Origin: Nannobrachium achirus
Lineage: Eukaryota > Chordata > Actinopteri > Myctophiformes > Myctophidae
NCBI GenBank assembly: GCA_963921795.1
Contig: OY997658.1
Location: 32,475,433 to 32,539,432 of the forward strand
Reading direction: 5' to 3'
Length of the DNA stretch: 64,000 nt
Positions 28,716-40,000 of this stretch are shown here, in pieces (position 1 is the stretch's first letter; every line of letters starts with the position of its first letter). The translations under genes and the position numbers were made by a program. The notes below the pieces were generated by a model. It was not told where the DNA came from, did not search any database, and saw only the letters and a list, made by a program, of their open reading frames with translations.

Positions 28716-30589
28716 TTCAACTTGGGCTTACTCTGTAAAGTGTGTGTGTGTGTGTGACACCTTGTGTGAATAAATGTTACTAACTTGGCCAGATGTTCCC
28801 CAAGGGTCTTGGCCAGATGTTCCCCAAGGGTCTATCCTTGGCCCACTCGTCTTTTTCTCCCTCTACAACAAATCTCTGGAAATTTGGCTGATCTACAAGG
28901 TTTTGGAATCTTTGCCTATTATGACATGCCCAGAATAGGGATGCTAGGGTTCAAGTGGTTAATTGTGCATGAATTCTGAACTAAAATAAGATATGTATTG
29001 CTTGGTGATACATTTAAAGGAACTGAACTGTCGACTTGTCCATTTCAAGTCGGAGACTTTGGCTGCTCTCGTGAGTTTGCATTCTTTAAACTTTAAAACT
29101 GCTGAACCAGAAGGTCAATCATCCCATTAGCCTATTGGGAATGGCATTAAAGTAATACAATTATGTGAGATTGTGTTCAATGGCAAGGTAGTTTAGGTGG
29201 GTACAGATCTGATTACTATGGAGAAGACCCTGAGGTGTTGTAAGCCATGTTCAACTAAATTACCTATTGACAGTCCCAAAACTATAGTCACTCTCACACA
29301 CTTCTATACAGTGGTTCCATCCATCTGGCTTTGTCAAGTGTCTATGAAAACAATTGGCCTGTGTTTAGGGGAGGGCGATATTTGTCACTGCATGTATTCC
29401 TATGTCTGGGGCGGCACCTGTCGGCAGGGAGTGTTGGTTGGAAGGAGTAGGACGAAGGCTCTACATCCTCCCAGTAGGGCTCCTCACACTGGCAGATGAG
29501 TCCGTCAGTAGGATACAACAGTAGTGACAACAACCAAATGTGTGTGGGGAGGAATCAATTGGTATAACAAAATTAGGAGAAAAAAGGGGTAATGAGCAAA
29601 AACAAAACCCTTGGCAGACCCCACAAGGATCAGGGTCACCAGTCCCACTTTGAGAACCACTGCAGTATACAGCACAACTAAATTATAGCATTTATATATT
29701 TATACCATGCATCAATGACTTTTCCGGTACAGTATGACTTTGGTTTCTTTTGTTCTTGCTCAAGGAAAGGTGATATTGATGCATTGGGGCCTACATAACA
29801 GTATCAATGTCATAATCAATATAAGGGCCCAGTATCATCTTTTCATAGGACCCAGAATTGTTGGCTATGGCCTTAGCTTAAAATATAGAAAAATCTCATT
29901 GGTGTGCCACTGAAGAAACCTCTGGGAATACATGTGTTACATACGTGTACATGAGTGCATTTCCTTTTGTGAAGTGTGAACCTAATTCCCCAAACATTGG
30001 TTATCAATTACAGAAAAGCCAAATCTATTGAAAGATATGTGTGGAAACCCTGAGATAACCAGTGTGTCATATAAACAATTTTGGTCCTTCAAATTGTGTG
30101 ATATGCAGAAGTAATAGAGTGAAATTGTAAACACTCATCACTTCATAGCTTGAAAAAGTATAGGCCTATAGGCATTTCTAAGAGAGTGGAATTATGGCGC
30201 CTCCTATTGGTCCATCAGTTTCGATAACAGTCCGTTTATGATTTTCTTGAGAGGTTGAAACTCACCTGCAGTCCAATGGCAAGATCCTTACAAGGTCACG
30301 ACTCCACGATGACGATGTTTTTATGTCATGGTGTTGATGAGGATGGACAGTAGCCTAGGCTACACAGAATGAGTGATGATGATGACCGTCTACAATGTGC
30401 CTGATTTCAGCATCACTGAGTAAAGAACAACTGAGTGACAGCCATTCTTCCAGTTTGCAGAGCATCGTTGGTTTTGTTTTTAATTCTGAGATTGTAGACT
30501 ATTATGTGGCCCTCCCTGACAGCATATATACATTTTATTTTTATTTTGATTAGGCCTATTTCCAATTACCAATACTTCTCACTTTTGAT
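28716..30589. other. Intergenic ube2w-stau2
   Basis: Contains a 21-bp tandem duplication (TTGGCCAGATGTTCCCCAAG, twice, 28786-28830), a right-end fragment of a hAT-type element (TTTGAGAACCACTG near 29652), and otherwise nothing recognised. Confidence 0.6.
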
Positions 30590-31017
30590 TGATTGATTGA
30601 AGTATTAGAAGTTTTGCATAAAGGTACAGTTGGCAGTACAGTCCACTGATACAAGGTCAACTAAAAGGTAACTCAGTCTCAGGTAAGGCAAGGCTTATTT
30701 CCATTGAGATTCTTCTCTCTTAACTCATATAGTTGACTACTTCTACTCCACTACATCTCATCTCATTTATTTGAAAACTTCAATTACTAGCCTACTACTA
30801 TTTTTGTCTTCCTTTTTTTACATTTGAAAAGGGGACATTCTGCATAATTAGGCTACTTTTACTTTCCGGTAGACTACTTTAAGTACATTTTGATATCAAT
30901 ATTTTGTATTTTTTTTTTTAATTCTGGACTTTTACTTGTAACAAACAGAGTATTTCTACATTGCAGTATTGATACTTTTACTTAAGAGTAAAACAATGCG
31001 AGTACTTTTTCCACCAC
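30590..31017. mobile_element. Composite repeat, second copy of the 3691-4250 element
   Basis: Starts with GATTGATTGATTGAAGTATT and shares GGTACAGTT, ACAAGGTCAA and the AAAAGG.AACTC block with 4050-4200. It ends with GAGTACTTTTTCCACCACTG at 31017, the hAT-like terminus seen at 12212. It directly abuts the stau2 CpG-rich region. Confidence 0.6.
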
Positions 31018-31019
31018 TG

Positions 31020-31720
31020 CCTGACACAGGAAGCAAGCAAAGCAAGACCGAACCATTCTCGTCATGTCGGCAGGGGAACGCTGGCTTTTCACACCAACAA
31101 CACACGCGCTTCACACGAACGCCAGTTGAACACGACAAGCACACGACACCGAGCAGAAAATAAACGCCCGTTAACGAAGGCCGTGCCGTTATCAACACGC
31201 ACGCGTTAAACGGGTGACACTTTGACACGTTCGAACCCCACAACCATCACAATGTTGGTCTGTTCCTGCCTCCATCCAGTTCTCTTTAGTGTTTGCCAAT
31301 GTTGGAGGTGTAACTGGGGTCTGGCCCTGGACAAAAGGTAAAATTACACCGAGAAATGTTCGTCCCGTCGGCGTCGTGGGGTTTGTGGACCGACGCGCAC
31401 GCTGTCGTGTTCTGTGCGTGTCGTGGCGGTGCACGGGAAGCCCCCCGGGCCGCCCGGTGAACCGGGGACGTTATGGGGGGGGTTTGCTTGCTCGGGGCCG
31501 GTCGGTCAGCCATGATGTTGAGTTTATCTGGGGGGAGATAAACTGTAGGGATCTATTATGCTAGGGATAGACATTTCATATTCATGTGTTGTCGAGATAA
31601 CGGACGTGCACGGCCGTGACACTCACGGTGTGCGTGCGTGACGCTCGCCTGTCGTGATTTTGGAAGCTGACATTTGCACTGCAGGCAAGGGAAAAGGATG
31701 ACGTTAGCTGGTTTGCTAAC
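31020..31720 (+). promoter_or_regulatory. stau2: CpG-rich stau2 promoter region
   Basis: A sharp rise in GC and CpG compared with both sides, with runs such as CCCCCCGGGCCGCCCGGTGA near 31442 and CGACGCGCACGCTGTCGTG near 31391. It lies 2.1 kb upstream of the first stau2 coding exon, which begins at a splice acceptor, so at least one non-coding 5' exon must lie upstream. A possible donor (GACAAAAG|GTAAAA) is at about 31337. No TATA box was seen. Confidence 0.55.
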
Positions 31721-32097
31721 GGTTAGGTAGCCTGGCTGCCTGGATGCTAAGCTGTGGCTGTGCAGCCCTGGTAGCAGCAACAACGGCACTACAGTAGGTT
31801 AAAATGGTCTGCTTCCTTGGGTAGCCAAAATGACATGGCTTCATGTCACATCCATGATGTGGAAGGGAATCGACCACCATCATCAGGCCAGCAGGGTTGA
31901 TATACAGCACTGCACTTTACATTCAGCTGCTTGTTGGTATAATAAAGTATAGGAGGAGAGCGTTTCTGCTTCTGACAACCTCAGGTGCACTGCATGCATG
32001 CATGATGCATGGATATTAAGATGCAGCCTGAGAAATGCACGTTTGGGTGTCAGTGACAAACAAGGCGTTATTGTCATTTGTTGCACATAAACTAAAA

Positions 32098-32158
<61 letters not shown>

Positions 32159-33055
32159 GGACCTATGTTCCTTCTGTGGTCCATGGGAACCACAGGGGGG
32201 GGGGGGCTTTTTCTCTCTGATATTGGTTACACCTGGTTATGTTACAGGAGGAAGGCTATGAGGTGTTTGCCTGTATAATTTGGATTCTCCTGCCTGAGAA
32301 ATTGTACAAGTACAAAATGAAATGTAAATCTTTTGAGTATTAGTATGTTCTTTTATAGACATGATTCTTCTTGACAGTAAACCTGCGCAACACTCTGATC
32401 CCACCTTACCTCTAAATAACTGAAAGTCAAATGTTCATAAATAAACACAAAAATACCTGCTAAAGTCATGTTCAGCGCCAGCCGGCAGTGCACCATAATG
32501 CCAACTATTCAGAACACCACATTCTTCATATTGTAGAAATAATCAATAGGTCATTTCAGAAATGACCAAATATTACAGGAATAAAAACAAGAAAATGTTT
32601 TCATGAATTTATTCTCTTTGAAAATAAACAAGGAAGGATTCTATCGGGCAGCCCTGTGTTGTTGTGTGTGTTCTCTTTGGAACCCACTGTCTGCTTTCAC
32701 ACAGGGCGTCACCTTAGCAGCAGTAAGATGAGGAAAGCTCCTTCATATAAAGGTTCATTGTCTGGGTAATTTACTGCCAGTGGATCAGAATGTGAACTAG
32801 GCCCATGCCTTCTTGGTTTGAATTGTGTTTTCCATGCTTTGTCAGTTAAGACACTTTCCAATGGAGATGGATTGTTTTCTTTTTACATGGATAAATTAAA
32901 CACACTTGTTTTCTATTGACAGTGGCCATTTGTTCTAAAGCCCTCAGTTAACATTTTTATCTGAGCTTTTCGGATATTGACTCATTCATTAGCCACTTAT
33001 TTTATTTAATCCCTTTCACTTTCTATTGCAATTTATCACTTTTCAGGAGCTCTCT
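31721..33055. other. stau2 5' intron, left part
   Basis: Contains a (TC)n microsatellite (32101-32155), an 11-base G run near 32197, and otherwise unrecognised sequence. Confidence 0.55.
32101..32155. repeat. (TC)n microsatellite
   Basis: About 27 uninterrupted TC units. Confidence 0.98.
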
Positions 33056-33102
33056 AAACCAAAACGACTCTCAAGAGAGTCTCTTGAGAGTCGTTTTGGT
33101 TT
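33056..33102. repeat. 47-bp perfect hairpin
   Basis: A 23-bp arm starting AAACCAAAACGACTCTC (33056-33078), one loop base, then its exact inverse (33080-33102). It is unrelated in sequence to the GATCTACAAGC hairpins. Confidence 0.9.
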
Positions 33103-33151
33103 ACCAGTCTCAGTTTCACTGCTTCGCCTGTCTTACTTGTGATAATTAGAT

Positions 33152-33726
33152 CAGGGGTTTTCAAAGTGGGTGACGGGGCACCCTGGGGTGCCGCGACGGC
33201 AGTCCAGGGGTGCCGCAAGATCATTTGATAATATTTGGAATCTATTTGGACACTTGAAAAAATATTTAGTATAATTTTAAACTTGGAAGTACAAAGTTAT
33301 TTTCAGTCAGTTCTAACCAAAATGGCTATTATCTCAACGTTTTCCTCGCAACATCTAAAATATCGTCACTGTCGGGCAGAAACCTCGTATCTCCAAGTTT
33401 CAAATGTGTACGTCTTTTGGTAAAGCAATACAAGACTGTCGCTTCATCATACAAGACTGTCGCACAAAACTAGTGAAAACAGCCGATCTACAAGCACACA
33501 ACGCCTTGCGATTGTGTGCTTGTAGATCTGCTGTTTTCACTAGTTTAGTACATTTTATAGATGATAAATACAAAACGAACCGTTTTGGACATAGATTTCC
33601 GCCCGACAACGACGATATACTATACATATAAGGTGCTGGGAGTGAAAATTATGTAGGGGACGTGCCTCGGATTAAAAAAAATATATTTATGGGGTGCCCT
33701 GAGACGAAACAGTTTGGGAACCCCTG
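33152..33726. mobile_element. hAT-like element, TSD AATTAGAT, with inner hairpin
   Basis: Ends CAGGGGTTTTCAAAGTGGG and CAGTTTGGGAACCCCTG. Identical 8-bp duplications AATTAGAT lie at 33144-33151 and 33727-33734. It carries the best hairpin-family copy (33467-33546). It ends 72 bp before the first stau2 coding exon. Confidence 0.9.
33467..33546. repeat. Hairpin family, best-preserved copy
   Basis: 35-bp arms (33467-33501 and 33512-33546) match at 34 of 35 positions around the 10-bp loop CGCCTTGCGA. The core is GATCTACAAGCACACAA with its inverse TTGTGTGCTTGTAGATC. The outer AAACTAGTGAAAA/TTTTCACTAGTTT part is specific to this copy. Confidence 0.9.
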
Positions 33727-33807
33727 AATTAGATAACACAATTTAAATCGTTAGACAAGCGATAGTGAATGATGTGTGATTGTTCTCTCTGCTTCCAGGA
33801 ATAGAGC

Positions 33808-34006
33808 ATGGCTCAAGTGAAAGTGCAGACCTCAGCACCCCTGGCTGGTCCTGGCCTCTCCCCCGGAGTGGCCCCCACGGCCATGGCCAGCCCAGGATCC
33901 CTGGGTCTGCAGCCCTCTGTCAACGGCACAGGCCCGGCCCCCACGCCCGGCTGCCCTGCTCCTTCAGTCGGATATGGGGACGCCCCTGTGTCTGCCTCCC
34001 CACCAG
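33808..34006 (+). CDS. stau2: stau2 coding exon 1 (Ala/Pro-rich leader)
   Basis: The exon begins at 33799 after acceptor GCTTCCAG; TAG in frame at 33802-33804, ATG at 33808. Encodes MAQVKVQTSAPLAGPGLSPG to VSASPP; donor GTAGAC, phase 1. GC-rich against its AT-rich surroundings. Confidence 0.88.
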
Positions 34007-37000
34007 GTAGACTGGCAACACATCAATAGAATACTTATAGAGCAGGGGTCTTCAACAGGGGGTCCTCAGAGTTACTACAGGGGGGCCGCCAAATCTTTGT
34101 GATCATTCTTTTAAATTAACAACTTGAACCCTCGCATCCCTATTTCTGAGGAGAACTTTAGACAAAAATAGCAGATCTACAAGCTCTCAACGCCTCGCGC
34201 TGCGGGCTTGCAGATCGGCTATTTTCGGCAAATAGGTTTGGTGTACACAGCGCCGGCGGCCCGTAAACGCATACTACGCAGTCTGCGTGAGGCCCCGCCG
34301 ACCAAAAAGGCCCCCACCGCCCCCTCCTCTGCAGAAAAGAACTAGTGCTGCACGTTAATCGTTTTCAAACCGAAATCGCGATGTGAAATCTCGCAATTAG
34401 CGAACTAGGGTGCCCCTATGGGGAAGTTTTCATTTTTTATTTAAATAAGAAAAGAACAAATCAAACATAGCAAAAATACGTTCTCTGTTGTTGTAGTTTT
34501 TTATTTATATAAGGTGTGTAATAATATGTACTAAAAGGTTGAAATTCAACTCCCGGGGGAAACCTCATAAAAAAAACTGATTTGTGTTTGTGTCCCATTA
34601 ATTTACTATACAGGAAAAAAAATACAAAAATTAAATCTGCTTTAAGTAGCATGTGAGGGGTCAAACTAGGGGTTGTTCATGATGCTGAATCCATTGCAAG
34701 CATTTGTTTTGCACAAAAAACATTCCTTGGGATAAAATCGGACCCACAAAACGATGGTTTAGTGATGAATCATCACTTTTCACTGTTTTGTGGGGGCCAT
34801 TTGTCGCCCATGGAATGTTTTTCGTACAAAACAAATGCTTGGAATGGATTCAGCATCATGAAAAACCCCTAGTTTGACCCCTCACATGTTACTTAAAGCA
34901 GATTTATTTTTTGTATTTCTTTCCTGTATAGTAAAGTTAATGGGACACAAACACAAATATTTTTTTTCATGAGCTTTCCCCCGGGAGTTGAATTTCAACC
35001 TTTTAGTACATATTATTACACACCTTTAGAAACACATTGGTGAAGAAATGTCTTGGTAACGATTTACTTCGCAGATTTTCTTATGTTCCCCTTACTATAA
35101 TATGTTTCAGATCATCGCCTTGGCATAGCCTACATCTATGCTTATTTGGGGGTATTTGTCCAGTCCTTAGTTAAGTTAGGCTATTTGATGCTATATTGCA
35201 TGACAATTCTGCAAGTTGGCCTATTTATATTTAAAAAAAAAACAGAATTAAACCCATTATAAGATGGATTAAAAAACGATAAAGAATATTAATATTTTTT
35301 CGCGGGAAGGCCCCATAGCAGAATCATGCTTAGGGCCCCCGTGGGCCCAGAACCGGCTCTGGGTGTACAGGTAAAAAAAAGCAGACCAAGTACAGAGTCC
35401 ATCCATGAAATCGATGAAAATCTGCATCACACAGTTATACAATATGTAGAGGGGGTCCCTGCTTCATATCTCTCTCAGCTAAGGGGTCCCTGGCCTGAAA
35501 ACATTGAAGACCCCTGTTATAGAGACCAGGCTGTCTGCTCAGTAGATCACATCAATAGAATACGTTATCAATGGTTCTCAGACAATTTCTCAAGGACCCC
35601 CACAACTCTTGAGTGTGTTGACCCCACTTAAGGGGAACCACTGCAATATATCAGCCTCTTTTCCACTGACATGACCCAACTCCACATCGCCCACTTGTGC
35701 CAGGTTTTCTTCCACTACAAGGACCTGGGTTGAGTGGTGTGAAAGTGGTACTAAACGTGGTACTAAAAAGTATCCACTCAGGAGGAGTTCTGAGCTCGGC
35801 CAAACAGGGCCAAACACTTCATAATGACTGATCACTCAATGACTTTTCATTTAGACCTCCAGGATATAGTATATAGGTATAGTTGTAATACATGATAATA
35901 CTGTAGATTCTATTGTGTTATAACAGGGTTGTAAAACTCATTTCGGAGTGCAGGCCTCATTGGACGAAAGGTGACTTGTTGAGGGCCGCGTCCAATTGCG
36001 GACGTGCATGTGTGTTTGTTTACATACAGAGCTGTAACTGGCTTTGTCTCAGTCACTGCTACAGTATAACTACAATGACATATGACTTTAGTTTGTTATT
36101 TATTATTAAGAAGAATAAGTACTTTAATTATTGACTTTAATTATTGGAAGTACAGTTAGGCTACAATACATTTGGTATGAGTGGTGAAAAAATATGCTAT
36201 TTCTTGAAGCCCCAATAATCTACTGTATCTGAAAATAAAAAAAAGATTAAATAGCCATAACTACAAATTTGAAACTCATATCCTGGGCCGCATTGGACCT
36301 CTCCCCGGGCCGCAAATGGCCCGCGGGCAGCACGTTTGACAACCCTGTGTTATAACCACTATTATAATCTATTACCTGTATAGTGTATTATAGTTATCAT
36401 AGTAATACATTAATACTTTATAGTGTTGGCGGTGTAGTGTAGTGTGGTGTGGTGCTAAAGCTGCAGTCTAAAAGGGGTATAGAGACCAGGTAGACTGTCA
36501 GTTCAGTAGAGTAGACCATGTCAATAAAGAACTTGGAGACCAGGTAGACTGCATGCAGGTGTGACAACATCATGACAAATGTTAACCCATTTAGAACGGG
36601 TACACTGTATTGTGTATCATTATTTTATGTTTTAACTATTGAAAAATAGCAGATATACGAGCTCACTGCGAGCTTGTAGATCTGCTATTTTTTTTAAATC
36701 GTGAATATTATAATTTGACCCGATTCTATAAGTGTCTTTTGAATCCTTCTAAGACTTTTTGAAAAACCTATGTTTCTATGTCAGCAATCTGGCTAGCCAT
36801 CGTCAAAGAAAAGGTCCTTTTCACTTAGGTTTAGGTATTTAGAACCTTTTCTTAGGTTTTTAGAACCTTTTCTTGACCGATTATTTAGTTTCCTAGATAG
36901 ATATCCATTTGCATTTGTTATATTGCTGTTGATGTATTGACATATTATCCTGTTTATTATTGTGATGTTTTATCTGCTTATTGTAAGTCGCTTTGGATTA

Positions 37001-40000
37001 AAAGCGTCTGCTAAATGCCTAAACTGTAAACTGTAACTGTAACTTAACTGGAGCTCAGTTAGTCTGTTCTTGAGAGACTACTATGTCAGTGGTTCTCAAA
37101 CCTTTTCATGTGAAGGACCCGCAAAATGATATGTGTTTGGCCACAGACCCGCATCTCAAAATATTTAGTTCCAGGGACCCCCCAGAAGCAAAATTTGAGT
37201 TACAAACGTTCGTTTTAAAAATACATATATTCAAAGATTTGCACACATTTTCACGACTTTTTCAAAAATAGCAGATCTATATCTGCTATTTTTCACTGGT
37301 TAAAGCATTCAATAATTCTAGGCCTGGATGGGTTTAATGATCATTAGTTCATCTATTCATTTAAATGATAATCTTTTTGTGTGGAGCAGACAGCAGAGTA
37401 CCTCACGAGTTCTGTTTTGTGTTCTTTTTTTTCAGGCTCACCCCAGGAGAACATGGCAAACCCTAAAGAGAAAACTCCCATGTGTTTGGTGAATGAGTTA
37501 GCCCGTTTCAATAGGATCCAACCACAGTACAAGCTCCTCAATGAGAGAGGACCTGCACATGCTAAGGTGTGAAGCCTGGAAACTATACTTATACCTTTAA
37601 ACTGGGGCAACTAAAAATAAAAACTATTTTCCTCTTATCTGGAATGGTATGTGCTGTAGCCATTCAGATAATCTTGGTGTGACTTGCAGATTAAACATAC
37701 AGTACTACCTTTCCAACACAAAATAAAATAAAATCACAACAAAAACATAAACCTTACCTAGCTACACTAGACTAAACAACTAACATAAAATACAAGGTGT
37801 CGCGTCTGTTTTCTAACTGAATACAAGGTACAGGACAAAATAAGTCTCACCAGACTATAAGTGTCTATGAACAAACAACATTAAAATGAATGATCATTGA
37901 CTCACAATAACTGCGTGAATGGGTAGCCAGACAATACTACCGAGGACCACAGTTGACAGTTCATATATAGTCGACCCTGCACTCTGGATTGTTGATCTGG
38001 GCAGCAAAACGATAATTTCGGAGTTGGTCTGACATAATTTCTTTAGTGAATGAAATAATATTTAGACCAATCTGTATGGTAGAGTATGTTATTACAACAT
38101 AGCTAACCAACTGTGGTAGATCTAGGTGGTCTATCTGCTCTTCTGTTGAGACATTTAGATCCTGTCATCAGGTAGGACCACTACTGGTTGAGAAGAGGTA
38201 TTGCATGAAGGTCAATGCGTAATTGCGTAATTCTACCCGAACGGGCAACTTTATAAATAAAGTTTGATTTAATTTTACTTTATAATGATAAGGAAATTAG
38301 ACAAATGTTCTAACTCCATCTTAATTTGTATGCACTTAAGTTAGCAGATATGTACTATAGCTAGGCTGTCTCAGAGACTGCTTGTTGGAAGATGGCATGA
38401 TCCAAAAACAAGTTATTAAGAGTTGTCGATTAGAATAACACATGTTTTGAAGTTGTTTTTTGGTGGCTGTCAGATGTACCCTTATGCAATGCTCTTGCTA
38501 ACTTCTTTGTGATTATTCTATCAATTACTTTTTAGATTAATCAAATATTGAGAAGCTTTTTATATCAACGATTTAACGTGAAAATATTGTAATTTATTTT
38601 AAATAATTTACTAAATTGTTTAGTCTAAACGTACAAAATTGTGAAAATAAACGTAAATAAATGTTTGCGATGCATCTGCTATTTTCATTATTTTGACAAA
38701 TACATTTATTTTTATCGTCGATGACCTTTGTTTTTAAATCATAGATTAAATTGATTAAATATCCTTTGACAACCACAGTTAGGCCCACTAGTCTTTAGAG
38801 TAGACAAATGGCTTGCAGGTGGCCTGAATAGTAACGTCTATCTGCCTGTGGGTGTCACTGTTGCAGATCTTCACAGTGCAGTTGTCTCTTGGGGAGCAGG
38901 TGTGGGAGTCAGAGGGCACCAGCATCAAAAAGGCCCAGCACACCACAGCCTCCAAAGCACTGGAAGAGAGCAACCTCCCCAGGCCAGCACCCCGCTCCCC
39001 CAGAGTGGATATCAACAGCAACCCAGGTACTGAAACCACCACTGCCACCCAGCACCTCACACACACTCTATTGTAACTAGTTTGAAGGGGGATATTGTCT
39101 TGTGTGTGTTCTTTTTAGAATGTCCTTAATTAGGCCCGGACCACTGGCCTAGCGGTCCTGGCACCTAGGCTCCAATGTAGCCTGACAGTGTGCCGCAGGT
39201 TTGAGTCCCGATCCCGACGGCCTTTGTTGCATGTCACTCCCATCTGATTTTTAAACCTGAATCCTGTAGAAGTTAAGTGCTTTACAAAAATAAGATGTTT
39301 CTTAACCAAAGCTATGAACCAATAGAATGATGGTTTTAGTTTGACAGCATGAACTGAGACTACCATGATAGGACCAGTGTTTTTGCATGTTTTATACCAT
39401 TGACTATAGAAATGATGTATACTTTACATTACTGCCAAACATTGGCAGAATGTAAAGCCTCATTTTGTTTTAGATTTTGTTTAATTCAATCGTTTGGCGA
39501 CAAACCCACATTCTCTGCTTGTCTGGTTTATATTCATGCCGCCATGAAGAATTCACAGACATTTGAATTTCTCCCATGAAACAATATCTTCTCCGGCGAC
39601 TATTTTCGTATATTTTTGTGGGTGACTTCAAATGCGTTTACTTTTGACCAACAGTTTGCAAAGCTCAACGTAAATCAAATGCAACATAAATGCATCACAG
39701 TTTTGGATCATGCATTTCAAGCACGTTTCAAGTCTGCAAGTTGATTTTCATACTTACTTAAAATGAATGGAAATCAATGACTTCCTATAATGTAGGAATA
39801 CATTTGGTGTGCTTTGGAAAATGGTTGGCAGTAATCAATGGGCTAAAACACTTAAAACATAGCTGTTTACATGGTTGTTGTTATGATGTAGAAGGGAGGA
39901 AAGGATACCTTATTATTTATTTGTGCAAAGGCATATTTGTAACGTGGTATCTAATTTAAACTTAACACTTATCTGAAGACTTCACTGAAGACTTGTACCG

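Larger units (their letters stand above)
34043..35516. mobile_element. hAT-like element, TSD TTATAGAG, carrying nested insertions
   Basis: Ends CAGGGGTCTTCAAC (34043) and GTTGAAGACCCC-type (ATTGAAGACCCCTG, 35516), with identical duplications TTATAGAG at 35-42 (34035-34042) and 35517-35524. Most of its length is a second element (34248-35361) plus a hairpin copy. It begins 36 bp after the stau2 exon 1 donor. Confidence 0.92.

Noticed and set aside
28785-28979. 64-codon frame starting MARCSPRVLARCSPRV
   Set aside because: It is produced by a 21-bp tandem duplication in intergenic sequence, with no domain.
31192-31564. Overlapping frames in the GC-rich stau2 promoter
   Set aside because: CpG-rich DNA has few stop codons. 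No frame has a domain, and they occur on both strands.
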